Below, piece after piece: positions 1 to 8,030 of a DNA stretch of 64,000 nucleotides. The translations under genes were made by a program, and so were the position numbers. Where the stretch lies: NCBI RefSeq assembly GCF_021699195.1, contig NZ_SSXE01000093.1, positions 1 through 64,000 of the forward strand. The letters are read 5' to 3'. Under the pieces are notes generated by a model. It did not search any database, was not told where the DNA came from, and was given only the letters and a program-made list of their open reading frames with translations. The DNA comes from Nonomuraea sp. MG754425. Lineage in GTDB: Bacteria > Actinomycetota > Actinomycetes > Streptosporangiales > Streptosporangiaceae. How positions within the stretch are numbered: position 1 is the first letter of the stretch; each line of letters starts with the position of its first letter.

Positions 1-1085
1 GGAAGGGGATGGTCGTCCTCCAGGAGGTTGGCCAGCAGGCGGTGGGCGGCGCGCCGCCGGAGCAGCGACGCGCCGTGGTAGACCACCCCGCGCATGGCCG
101 GGTCGCGGAAGTCATACCGGTCTCCGGAGGAGTGCAGGACGCCCGCCCGTTCGGCCGGTTCCAGCGTCGTGAGCGCGCAGCCGGGCCGGGCGGCGCGGAT
201 CAGCGTGGGCAGGTCGAGGCCGGGGTCGGCGGCGATCAGCAACAGCATCCGCCGCGTCGCCGGGGGCAGGGCGGCGAGCAGGTTCGCGTGGTCCCGCCAC
301 AGCCGTTCGCCCTTGGGCAGTGCCACGGGCGGCGCGGCGAGGCCGGCGAGCTGGTCGGGGGTCAGCGCGCCGATCAGCTCGGCCAGCGCGAGGGGGTTGC
401 CGCGGGCGATCTGCTCCAGCGCCGCCAGCAGGTCCTCGGCCACCTTGCCGGCCGCCAGGTCGTCGGCCAGCTCCCGTACGGCCGCCGCCGCCAGCCCGCC
501 CAGCACCCGCACGGGCACACCCTCAAGCCCGCCCTCGAACCCGCTCTCAACGCCGGCCGGCCCGTTCAAGGCGCGCGGGTGCTCCCGTGCCGTGAACAGC
601 AGCGCCACCGGCTCGGCCGCGATCCGCCGGGCCGCGAACGCCAGCACCTCCCGGCTGTCCGCGTCGAGCAGGTCCACGTCGTCCACGCAGGCCAGCACCG
701 GCTGCCGCGCGGCCAGTGCCGACAGCAGCCCGAGCACGGCCGCGGGCAGCGCCAGCCCGCCGGCGGCGGTGCCGGACTCCAGCGCCGACATCAGGGCGCT
801 GGCCTGCGCCCCGGGCAGGGACGCGGCGGCGCTCGCGGCGACCGGGCGCAGCAGGCCGTGCAGCCCGGCGTACGGCAGCCGCGACTCGGAGCCCACCCCC
901 GAGACCCGCAACACGCGGAAGCCGGGGGACGCCCGCGCGGCGGCCAGGTCGAGCAGCGTGGTCTTCCCCATGCCGGGCGCGCCCACCAGCAGCAGCGCCC
1001 CGCCGCAGCCGGTACGGGCGGCGTCGAGCAGCCGCAGCAGGGCGCGTTCCTCCTCATCGCGCCCGCGTAACACGGGCACGGACAT
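1..1085 (-). CDS. LuxR-family ATPase transcriptional regulator (partial, N-terminal part)
   Basis: Only the first 361 codons are in the window; the reading frame runs off the left edge. The start (MSVPVLRGRDEE) is an ATG ending at 1085. A Walker A motif (GAPGMGKTT) lies near residues 30-38 and a Walker B-like stretch (VLACVDDVDLLD) near residue 140. An N-terminal ATPase opening with a LRGRDEE-type sequence is typical of the large STAND-like LuxR regulators (LAL/MalT group), whose LuxR helix-turn-helix sits at the C-terminus, here outside the window. It is separated by 75 bases from the end of the LIV transporter operon on the same strand. The family is clear; the regulated genes are not. Confidence 0.85.
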   Translation of the reverse strand, partial: MSVPVLRGRDEEERALLRLLDAARTGCGGALLLVGAPGMGKTTLLDLAAARASPGFRVLRVSGVGSESRLPYAGLHGLLRPVAASAAASLPGAQASALMSALESGTAAGGLALPAAVLGLLSALAARQPVLACVDDVDLLDADSREVLAFAARRIAAEPVALLFTAREHPRALNGPAGVESGFEGGLEGVPVRVLGGLAAAAVRELADDLAAGKVAEDLLAALEQIARGNPLALAELIGALTPDQLAGLAAPPVALPKGERLWRDHANLLAALPPATRRMLLLIAADPGLDLPTLIRAARPGCALTTLEPAERAGVLHSSGDRYDFRDPAMRGVVYHGASLLRRRAAHRLLANLLEDDHPL

Positions 1086-1160
1086 GTCAGGGGACACGTC
1101 GTCCAGTGTTACGCGCGGATGTCAGGACTGAAAGGGGCCGTCCGGGAGATACCGGTGATT

Positions 1161-2135
1161 TCACCGATCCGCCCTCTTCGTCCGCTTCCCCGTCAGGCGG
1201 CCGGAGACGGCGGGCACCAGCCCGCGCGGCAGGAACAGCACCACCACGATCAGCACGAGCGCGTAGACCGCGTACGACAGCACGCCCGGCGCGTAGGCCG
1301 GCATCCCCGGCAGCGTCGCCAGCCGGTCCAGCCCCTGCACCAGCAGCGTGATCGCGGCGGCCCCGGCCACGGCGCCCCAGATCGTCCCGAGCCCCCCGAC
1401 CACGGCCATCACGATGTACTGGATCGAGAGGAGCACGGGGAACGACCCCGGGGCCACGTACCCGGTGTAGAAGCAGTAGATCCCCCCGGCGAGCCCGGCG
1501 AAGGCGGCCGACAGCGCGAAGACCACCAGCTTGTACCGCCCGACCGGGATCCCGGCGGAGGCCGCCGCGATCTCGCTGGTGGCCAGCGCGCGCAGGGCGC
1601 GGCCCGGACGGGAGGCGATGACGTTGTGCGTGACCAGCATGACCAGCGCCAGCCCCGCCCATGTCAGGTACGCGTACACCGACGCCCCGCCCGCCTCGAA
1701 CGAGCCCACGCCGAACTGCGGGATGCCCTGGAGCCCGATGTCCCCGCCGGTGAACTCGAGCTGCCCGGCCAGCGACAGCAGGATGAGCTGCGTGGCGAGC
1801 GTGGCGAAGGCCAGGTGGTGGCCGCGCAGGCGCAGCAGCGGCGTGCCGATGACCAGGGCCGCGAGCGCGGCCACGACGGGCGCGGCCAGCAGACCGACAA
1901 GTGGAGGCACGCCGTTCAGCGCCAGCAGGGCGGCGGTGTAGGCGCCGACGGCGTAGAAGGCGCCCTGGCCCAGCGACACCTGGCCCGCGTACCCCATGAG
2001 CAGCGACACCCCGACGGTGACCATGGCGGCCAGGCCGAGCAGGACGTAGACGGCCAGCGCGCTGTCGTCGAGCACCGCGGGCAGCGCGAGGGTCAGCCCG
2101 GCGAGCCCGGCGACGATCCACGTCCTGGCCGTCAT
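1161..2135 (-). CDS. livM: Branched-chain amino acid-type ABC transporter permease LivM
   Basis: A 324-residue polytopic membrane protein of the LivM family. The conserved signature GYAGQVSLGQGAFYAVGAY is at about residues 50-68 and GGLGTIWGAVAGAA lies in the C-terminal half. The start ATG (MTARTWIVAG) overlaps the stop of livH by 4 bases, so the two permeases are translationally coupled. A much longer upstream extension of this frame is only the shadow of livH. It is the last gene of a five-gene livK-livG-livF-livH-livM operon. In this context the substrate need not be leucine; aromatic or short carboxylic acids are frequent cargos of such transporters. Confidence 0.93.
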   Translation of the reverse strand: MTARTWIVAGLAGLTLALPAVLDDSALAVYVLLGLAAMVTVGVSLLMGYAGQVSLGQGAFYAVGAYTAALLALNGVPPLVGLLAAPVVAALAALVIGTPLLRLRGHHLAFATLATQLILLSLAGQLEFTGGDIGLQGIPQFGVGSFEAGGASVYAYLTWAGLALVMLVTHNVIASRPGRALRALATSEIAAASAGIPVGRYKLVVFALSAAFAGLAGGIYCFYTGYVAPGSFPVLLSIQYIVMAVVGGLGTIWGAVAGAAAITLLVQGLDRLATLPGMPAYAPGVLSYAVYALVLIVVVLFLPRGLVPAVSGRLTGKRTKRADR

Positions 2136-2992
2136 GCCCGCTCCTGGGAGATGGCCGGGCGGCGGCTCGCCTGCACGATCATGACGACCAGCATGAGACC
2201 CAGCGCGACCTCCAGTTGGTGCGAGCCGTAGCCGTACCCGGCGGCCATGGTCTCGGCCACGCCCAGCAGCAGCGCGCCGGCGAGCGTGATCACGGGCCGG
2301 GTGAGCGCGCCGAAGACGGCCGCGGCGAAGCCGTTGACGATGAGCGTGACGTCGGTGTCGAACGAGATCGGCCGCAGCGGCGTCACCAGCACCCCGGCGA
2401 CGCCGCCGAGCAGCCCGCCGAGCGCGAACGCCAGCAGGCCCATCCGCCGGGTGTCGATGCCGACGACGCGGGCGGCGTACGGGTCGGAGGCGCACGCGGT
2501 CAGCGCCTTGCCCAGGTAGGTGCGTCCGAAGAAGAGCGCGAGCAGCGCGAACGTCGCCGCGGCCACGCCGATGACCAGCAGGTGCTGGGTCTGGACGCGG
2601 GCCCCGGCCAGCGTCACCGAGCCGGCCAGCCCGGGGGCCGAGCGCGGCTGGTCGCCCCACAGGACGATCTCCACCGCGTACGCGAGCACGCCCACCCCGA
2701 GCGTGACGATCAGGGACGACAGCGGCGTGGTGCCCGGTCTCCCGATCGCGGCCAGCCCGGTCAGCAGCCCCGCCAGCGCCGCGGCCAGCACGGCGGCCAC
2801 CTCGCTGAGCCCGTGCGGGAACCCGAGCCCGAGCAGCGAGGACGTGCACAGCCCCGCGATCACGGCGAAGGTGCCCTGGGCGAAGTTCACCACGCCGGTG
2901 ACCCGGTGGATGGTGACCAGGCCGCTGGCGACGAGCGCGATGGCCGAGCCGACCGCGAGCCCGTTGAGCAGGTAGGTCAGGAAGGCGCTCAT
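2132..2992 (-). CDS. livH: Branched-chain amino acid-type ABC transporter permease LivH
   Basis: A 286-residue inner-membrane permease with about eight hydrophobic segments. The family motif GLVTIHRVTGVVNFAQGTFAV is visible near residues 24-44 (split: IHRVTGVVNFAQGTF is the LivH core). It pairs with LivM to form the translocation pore. The gene begins 15 bases after the end of livF and overlaps livM by 4 bases. Length and hydrophobic pattern are normal for the family. Confidence 0.93.
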   Translation of the reverse strand: MSAFLTYLLNGLAVGSAIALVASGLVTIHRVTGVVNFAQGTFAVIAGLCTSSLLGLGFPHGLSEVAAVLAAALAGLLTGLAAIGRPGTTPLSSLIVTLGVGVLAYAVEIVLWGDQPRSAPGLAGSVTLAGARVQTQHLLVIGVAAATFALLALFFGRTYLGKALTACASDPYAARVVGIDTRRMGLLAFALGGLLGGVAGVLVTPLRPISFDTDVTLIVNGFAAAVFGALTRPVITLAGALLLGVAETMAAGYGYGSHQLEVALGLMLVVMIVQASRRPAISQERA

Positions 2993-3007
2993 GTCACCCG
3001 CCGCCGC

Positions 3008-3667
3008 TCATGTGATCGCCCCGCCCAGGTAGGCGCCGGCCACCCGCGGGTCGCCGGCCAGGTCGGCGCACTCGCCCTCGGTCACCAGCCGTCCGGACTC
3101 CAGCACGTACGCCCGCCGGCACAGGTCGAAGGCCAGCCGCGCGTTCTGCTCGATGAGCAGCACGGTCAGCCCCTGGGAGCGGTTCAGCTCGGCCAGGTGC
3201 CCGGCCAGGTCGGCGGTGACGTTGGGGGCCAGGCCGAGTGACAGCTCGTCCACGACCAGCGTGTCCGGGCGTGACATCAGGGCCCGTCCGAAGGCGACCA
3301 TCTGCTGTTCGCCGCCGGACAGCACCCCGGCCCGGCGTCCGGACAGCTCGGCCAGGCGGGGGAGGAGGTCGTAGACGGGGGAGGGGTCGCGCAGCCCGGA
3401 GCGCCAGCCGCCGAGCGCGAGGTTGTCGGCGACGGACAGGTCGGGGAAGAGCCGGCGGCCCTCGGGGATCAGCGCGAGCCGGCCGCCGACCGTGACCGTG
3501 CCCGAGGTGGGCGTGAGCAGGCCGGCCAGGGTGTCGGCCAGGGTGGACTTGCCGGCTCCGTTCGGGCCGAGCAGGGCCACCATCTCGCCCGCGCCGACGG
3601 TGAGGCTCACGTGTTCCAGCGCGGTCGCGGTGCCGTACGAGACGACCAGGTCCCTGACGTCGATCAT
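3008..3667 (-). CDS. livF: Branched-chain amino acid-type ABC transporter ATPase LivF
   Basis: A 219-residue nucleotide-binding subunit starting MIDVRDLVVSYGTATALEHV. Walker A is GPNGAGKST (about residues 35-43), the ABC signature is LSGGEQQM and the D-loop region reads DELSLGLAP. The usual Walker B LLLLDEPS is changed to LVVDELS, so the proline after the catalytic Glu is missing; the Asp-Glu pair is intact. The start ATG overlaps the livG stop by 4 bases. The protein is slightly shorter than typical LivF (about 235). Confidence 0.93.
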   Translation of the reverse strand: MIDVRDLVVSYGTATALEHVSLTVGAGEMVALLGPNGAGKSTLADTLAGLLTPTSGTVTVGGRLALIPEGRRLFPDLSVADNLALGGWRSGLRDPSPVYDLLPRLAELSGRRAGVLSGGEQQMVAFGRALMSRPDTLVVDELSLGLAPNVTADLAGHLAELNRSQGLTVLLIEQNARLAFDLCRRAYVLESGRLVTEGECADLAGDPRVAGAYLGGAIT

Positions 3668-4419
3668 GCGCTCGGCCCGAGGTAGGCGGCCAGGACCAGC
3701 GGGTCGGTCCGCACCTCGGCCGGCGGGCCGTCGGCGATGACCCGGCCCAGGTCGAGCACCACGATCCGGTCGGCCAGGCGGGTCACGAAGGCGACGTCGT
3801 GCTCGATCAGCAGGATCGTCAGCCCGTCCGCCCGCAATTCCTCCACCAGCGTGGCGAGCCGTTCGCGTTCCTGACCGCGCAGGCCGGAGGCGGGCTCGTC
3901 GAGCAGCAGCAGCCGGGGCCGCGCGCACAGGGCGCGGGCCAGTTGCAGCGCCCGCTGCTGCCCGATCGGCAGCCGGTCGGCGGGCCGGTCCGCCCATTTC
4001 GCCAGCCCGACGCGCGCCAGGGCGGCCGTCGCCTCGGTGTCGATCTCCTTCTCGTCGCTCCGGTGCCGGGGCAGTCGCAGCGCCGCCGCGACGAACCCGG
4101 CCCGGGTACGCCCGTGCGCCCCGACCATGACGTTCTCCTTGACCGTCATGCCGTGGAAGACGCGGGCCGCCTGGAAGACGATCGACATGCCGAGCCGGGC
4201 GCGCCGGTGCGGCGGGAGCCGGTCCACGCGCCGCCCGCGGAAGGAGATCTGGCCGTGCTCGGCCGGCAGGTGGCCGGTGATCAGGTTGAACAGGGTGGAC
4301 TTGCCGGCTCCGTTCGGGCCGATGACGCCGCAGACCTCGCCGTCCGCGACGCTCAGCGAGACGTCGCGGACGGCGTAGACGCCCCCGAAGGAACGGGAGA
4401 CCTCGGTGACGGTCAGCAC
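3664..4419 (-). CDS. livG: Branched-chain amino acid-type ABC transporter ATPase LivG
   Basis: A 251-residue nucleotide-binding subunit, MLTVTEVSRSFGGVYAVRDV. Walker A GPNGAGKST is near residue 35, the LivG-type signature LPIGQQRALQLARAL replaces a canonical LSGGQ, and Walker B LLLLDEPASGL follows. It heterodimerises with LivF in this transporter family. It starts 6 bases after the livK stop, in the same operon. Confidence 0.94.
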   Translation of the reverse strand: MLTVTEVSRSFGGVYAVRDVSLSVADGEVCGVIGPNGAGKSTLFNLITGHLPAEHGQISFRGRRVDRLPPHRRARLGMSIVFQAARVFHGMTVKENVMVGAHGRTRAGFVAAALRLPRHRSDEKEIDTEATAALARVGLAKWADRPADRLPIGQQRALQLARALCARPRLLLLDEPASGLRGQERERLATLVEELRADGLTILLIEHDVAFVTRLADRIVVLDLGRVIADGPPAEVRTDPLVLAAYLGPSA

Positions 4420-4425
4420 GCGGCC

Positions 4426-5619
4426 CTACCCCTGTGCGGTGACGGTCTTGGTGAGCTGCTCCTTGGCCCACTCGGTGGGGACGAACCGGCCGTCGCGCAC
4501 GGTGTTGACCGAGATGAACTCGGGTGACAGCCCGGAGTGGTCGGTGGCGGAGTAGCGGAAGCGGCCGTTCGGGGTGATCAGGTCCATGCTCTCCAGGGCC
4601 TGCTGGATCTTGGTCCCGTCGGTGCTGTTCGCCTTCCTGATCGCCTCGAACAGCAGCAGCGAGGCGCTGTAGCCGTCCTGCGCGAACTGCGGCGGCGGGT
4701 AGCCGTGCTTCTGCTCGTACGGCCCGGCCATCTGGTCGATGACCTGTTTCTGCCTGCCGGCGGGCAGGTGGTCGCCGACGACGCCGATGGCGCTCTGCAC
4801 GGTCATGCCCTCGGCCTGGGCGCCCATCGGCTCCAGCCAGAGCTTGCTGGCCTGCGACGCGGTCAGGAACAGCGGCGTCTTGAGCCCCGAGGCCGCGTAC
4901 TGCTTGGCGGCCGTCACGCCGGGTGCGCCGGAGCCCCAGAAGACCAGCGCCTGCGCGGGGGAGTCGCGCACGTGGGTGAACAGGGGGCTGAAGTCGGAGG
5001 TGGTGGTCTCGTACGGCTCGTCCACGGCGATCGTCACGCCGTACCGGGGGGCCAGTTCGGCCATGGACTCGTGGCCGGAGACCGAGTAGGCGCTCTTGGA
5101 GTCCCAGGCCACGGCGATCGTCTTGATGCCCTCGGCCTGGAGGTACTGGAGGTAGCGCTCGGCGTACATGCTGGACAGGGCGGGGGTGACGAAGACGTAC
5201 GACTTGATCGGCTCGACCTGCTCCTGGGCCGGGGCGAGCGACAGGTACGGCATCCTGTCGCGCTGCGCGAGCGGCTCGACGGCGAGCCCCGCGTTGGAGA
5301 ACACCGGCCCGATCAGCGCGTCGATCTCGCCCTTGATCTGGTTGTAGGCGACGATGGCCTGGTCGGGGGCGGTCTTGTCGTCGCGCGTGACCAGTTCCAC
5401 GGTGCGGCCCAGCAGCCCGCCCTGCGCGTTGACCTGTTCCACGGCCAGTTCCACGGCCTTCTTGTCCTCGCTGCCGAGCGGCGTGTAGTTGCCGGTCAGG
5501 GAGACGATGAGGCCCACTTTGACGGGGTCGCCCGGGCCGCCGCCGCCCGATCCGCCCCCTCCCGCGCACGCCGTCACGGCTAGCGACAGGCAGACCAGGG
5601 ACGGAAGAAACCTGCGCAT
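4426..5619 (-). CDS. livK: LivK/AmiC-type substrate-binding lipoprotein
   Basis: A 397-residue periplasmic-binding-fold lipoprotein. The N-terminus MRRFLPSLVCLSLAVTAC is a lipoprotein signal peptide with lipobox VTAC, followed by a glycine/serine linker. The mature protein begins VKVGLIVSLTGNYTPLGSEDKKA, the usual type I (Peripla_BP_6) opening. A strong ribosome-binding site (AGGAGGTC) lies just upstream of the ATG; the open frame that runs further upstream to about 6432 is a shadow of the regulator on the other strand. It is the first gene of the LIV operon and is divergent from the PaaX-type regulator, so the 87-base gap probably holds both promoters. Confidence 0.93.
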   Translation of the reverse strand: MRRFLPSLVCLSLAVTACAGGGGSGGGGPGDPVKVGLIVSLTGNYTPLGSEDKKAVELAVEQVNAQGGLLGRTVELVTRDDKTAPDQAIVAYNQIKGEIDALIGPVFSNAGLAVEPLAQRDRMPYLSLAPAQEQVEPIKSYVFVTPALSSMYAERYLQYLQAEGIKTIAVAWDSKSAYSVSGHESMAELAPRYGVTIAVDEPYETTTSDFSPLFTHVRDSPAQALVFWGSGAPGVTAAKQYAASGLKTPLFLTASQASKLWLEPMGAQAEGMTVQSAIGVVGDHLPAGRQKQVIDQMAGPYEQKHGYPPPQFAQDGYSASLLLFEAIRKANSTDGTKIQQALESMDLITPNGRFRYSATDHSGLSPEFISVNTVRDGRFVPTEWAKEQLTKTVTAQG

Positions 5620-5646
5620 CAGGACCTCCTGGGCCGGGTGGCCCCG

Positions 5647-5664
5647 AATGTAGGCAGGTACATT
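5647..5664. promoter_or_regulatory. Inverted repeat between livK and the PaaX-type regulator
   Basis: AATGTA-GGCAGG-TACATT is a perfect 6-bp-arm inverted repeat in the divergent livK/PaaX gap. A wider pair, TAGGCA at 5651-5656 and TGCCTA at 5681-5686, is also inverted. A related CCTAAT block recurs at about 6528 just before the acyl-CoA ligase gene (TAGCCTAATTTGGG). These are candidate PaaX-type operators; no binding data are implied. Confidence 0.4.
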
Positions 5665-5706
5665 ACGGCTGTCAATAGAGTGCCTAATATCCGGAGACAA
5701 GCTGTT

Positions 5707-6513
5707 ATGAGACCCCAATCGGTGATGTTGACCTTCCTCGGGGATCACGTGTACGGACGCGGGGTCTGCGTCTCCTCGCGGAGTTTCATCGAGGCGTTCG
5801 GCAGGGTCGGGATCTCCGAGGAGGCCACCCGCTCGACGCTGACCCGGATGGTCCGGCGCGGGCTGCTGCGGCGTCAGCGCTCGGGCCGGCGCATGTACTT
5901 CGGCCTCACCCCGACCAGCGCCGAGGTGCTCAAGGACGGTGAGCGGCGCATCTGGCACAGCGGCGTGCTCAACGACGCCGACGAGGACCGGTGGACGCTG
6001 ATCGGCTTCTCGCTGCCCGAGTCCTGGCAGCGGCAGCGGCACGAGTTGCGCTCGCGGCTGGTCTGGGCCGGGTTCGGGCCGCTGCAGAACGGGTTGTGGC
6101 TGGCTCCCGGCGACGTGGACGCCACGGGGGTGATCGAGGACCTCGGCGCGAACGTCAAGGTCTTCGCCGCCGAGCCGCGCCGTCCCACCGACATGCAGGC
6201 CCTGGTCGGCGACGCCTACGATCTGGCCGGGCTGGGCGAGCGTTACCGGGAGTTCCTGCGCCGCTGGGACCGGGCCGACCCGGCGTCCGAGGCCCCCGAC
6301 GACCTGGCGCGCTCGCTCATGCTGCTCACCGGCTGGCTGCAGCTCATCAGGAGTGACCCGCGGCTGCCGCTGCGCTACCTGCCGCACGACTGGCCCGCCG
6401 AGAAGGCCCAGCGGGTCTGCCACGCGTTGCACGAGCGGTTCAGGCCGGAGGCGGCGCGGATCGCGGGGGAACTGCTCGACACCGTTCCCGATGAAAGTTG
6501 GGCAGAAAGCTGA
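5707..6513 (+). CDS. PaaX-family transcriptional regulator
   Basis: A 268-residue protein from ATG 5707 (MRPQSVMLTFLGDHVYGRG), matching the PaaX N-terminal winged-helix opening; residues near 30-60 (FIEAFGRVGISEEATRSTLTRMVRRGLLRR) fit the DNA-binding helix. Downstream, WTLIGFSLPESWQRQRHELRSRL and GFGPLQNGLWLAPGD match the PaaX central and C-terminal domains. GGAG at 5693-5696 supports this start over the upstream ATG at 5638. Known PaaX proteins repress phenylacetate genes and respond to aryl-CoA thioesters. It sits between the LIV transporter and an acyl-CoA ligase, so a CoA-thioester effector made by that ligase is plausible. Confidence 0.88.
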   Translation: MRPQSVMLTFLGDHVYGRGVCVSSRSFIEAFGRVGISEEATRSTLTRMVRRGLLRRQRSGRRMYFGLTPTSAEVLKDGERRIWHSGVLNDADEDRWTLIGFSLPESWQRQRHELRSRLVWAGFGPLQNGLWLAPGDVDATGVIEDLGANVKVFAAEPRRPTDMQALVGDAYDLAGLGERYREFLRRWDRADPASEAPDDLARSLMLLTGWLQLIRSDPRLPLRYLPHDWPAEKAQRVCHALHERFRPEAARIAGELLDTVPDESWAES

Positions 6514-6555
6514 CAGTCATCGGAAAGTAGCCTAATTTGGGTCCGGGAGTCGCCG

Positions 6556-8028
6556 ATGCGGAATCAGGGGATTGGCTCGTGGCCGGCACGCAGGGCACGC
6601 ATGACGCCCGACCGGGTCGCGCTGTCGTACGCAGGACGCCACCACACCTACCGTGACCTGACCGAACGGGTGAACCGGCTGGCCCGCGGGCTCGACGTGC
6701 GGCGCGGCGAGCGGATCGCCTTCCTCGGGAGCAACCAGCCCGCCATGGTGGAGACGTTCTTCGCCGCCGGGCTGCTGGGAGCCGTGTTCGTGCCGCTGAA
6801 CACCCGGCTGACCGTGCCCGAGCTGCGCTTCATCCTGGAGGACGCCGAGCCGGCGCGGCTCGTGCTCGGCGCGGAGCGCGACGGAGCCGGGCTGCCGGGC
6901 CGGCACGTGCCCGCCGCCGCGTACGAGGACCTGCTCGCCTCCGGCTCGCCCGAACCCCTCGACGAGCCCGTCGGCCAGGACGACCTCTGCCTGATCATGT
7001 ACACCTCCGGCACCACCGGCCGCCCCAAGGGGGCCGTGCTCACCCACGCCAACCTCACCTGGAACACCGTCAACCTGCTCGTGGACGTGCCGCTCGCGCA
7101 CGACGAGGTGGTGCTGGTCAGCGCGCCCCTGTTCCACATCGCCGCGCTGGCGCAGACGCTGATCCCCGGCGTGCTCAAGGGCGCGCGGGTCATCCTGGAG
7201 CCGGGCTTCGACGTGGAGCGCACGTTCGACCTGATCGAGTCCGAGCGGGTGACGGTGACGTTCGGGGTGCCGTCGATGTTCGGCCGGCTCGCGCGCTCGC
7301 CCCGCTGGGCCGGGGCCGACCTGTCGAGCCTGCGGCACCTGCTGTGCGGGGGCGCGCCGGTGCCCGAGCCGCTGATCAGGACCTACCAAGAGCGCGGGCT
7401 GACGTTCCTGCAGGGCTACGGCATGACCGAAGCCGCCCCCGGCGCGCTCTTCCTCGGGGCCGAGCACTCCGTCGCCAAGGCCGGGACGGCCGGCGTGCCG
7501 TGCTTCTTCTCCGACGTGCGGCTGGTCGCCCCCGACGGCTCGCCCGCCGGCCCCGGGGAGCCGGGCGAGCTGTACGTCCAGGGGCCCAATGTCATGCCCG
7601 GCTACTGGCGGCGTCCGGAGGAGAGCGCCAAGGTGCTGTCCGGCGACGGCTGGTTCCGCTCCGGGGACGTCGGCACCGCCGACGCGGACGGCTTCGTGCG
7701 CATCTCCGACCGGATCATCGACATGTACATCTCCGGCGGCGAGAACGTCTACCCCGCCGAGGTCGAGAGCGCCCTGTACGAGCACGCCGCGGTCGGCGAG
7801 TGCGCGGTGATCGGCGTGCCGGACGAGCGATGGGGCGAGGTGGGCAAGGCCCTGGTCGTGCTCCGGACCGGCGCGAGCGTCGCGGCCGACGACCTGCTGC
7901 GGCACCTGGACGGCCGCCTGGCCCGCTTCAAGGTGCCGAAACACCTGGAATTCGTGGCCGAACTGCCCAGGAACGCGGCGGGCAAGCTGCTCAAGGCCCC
8001 GCTGAGAAAGCTCTACGGAGGAGGATGA
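6556..8028 (+). CDS. AMP-forming acyl-CoA ligase (fatty/aryl acid:CoA ligase family)
   Basis: A 490-residue adenylate-forming enzyme. The P-loop-like motif YTSGTTGRPKGAV is near residue 150, GYGMTEAAP near 293, the hinge aspartate region GWFRSGDVG near 365, and the C-terminal catalytic lysine is in AAGKLLKAPLRK. It would convert a carboxylate to its CoA thioester with ATP. The gene begins 42 bases after the PaaX-type regulator and its stop overlaps the next gene's possible first ATG. Length is at the short end for medium-chain or aryl-CoA ligases. The exact substrate cannot be read from sequence. Confidence 0.9.
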   Translation: MRNQGIGSWPARRARMTPDRVALSYAGRHHTYRDLTERVNRLARGLDVRRGERIAFLGSNQPAMVETFFAAGLLGAVFVPLNTRLTVPELRFILEDAEPARLVLGAERDGAGLPGRHVPAAAYEDLLASGSPEPLDEPVGQDDLCLIMYTSGTTGRPKGAVLTHANLTWNTVNLLVDVPLAHDEVVLVSAPLFHIAALAQTLIPGVLKGARVILEPGFDVERTFDLIESERVTVTFGVPSMFGRLARSPRWAGADLSSLRHLLCGGAPVPEPLIRTYQERGLTFLQGYGMTEAAPGALFLGAEHSVAKAGTAGVPCFFSDVRLVAPDGSPAGPGEPGELYVQGPNVMPGYWRRPEESAKVLSGDGWFRSGDVGTADADGFVRISDRIIDMYISGGENVYPAEVESALYEHAAVGECAVIGVPDERWGEVGKALVVLRTGASVAADDLLRHLDGRLARFKVPKHLEFVAELPRNAAGKLLKAPLRKLYGGG

Positions 8029-8030
8029 CC

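Noticed and set aside
3008..5569. Apparent 853-residue fusion ending in LivF
   Set aside because: Only the last 219 residues have LivF motifs; the rest is out-of-frame LivK and LivG sequence. LivF has its own ATG overlapping the livG stop.
1161..5619. Urea (UrtABCDE) transporter
   Set aside because: No urease genes or urea-specific context; PaaX regulator and acyl-CoA ligase neighbours indicate carboxylic acids.
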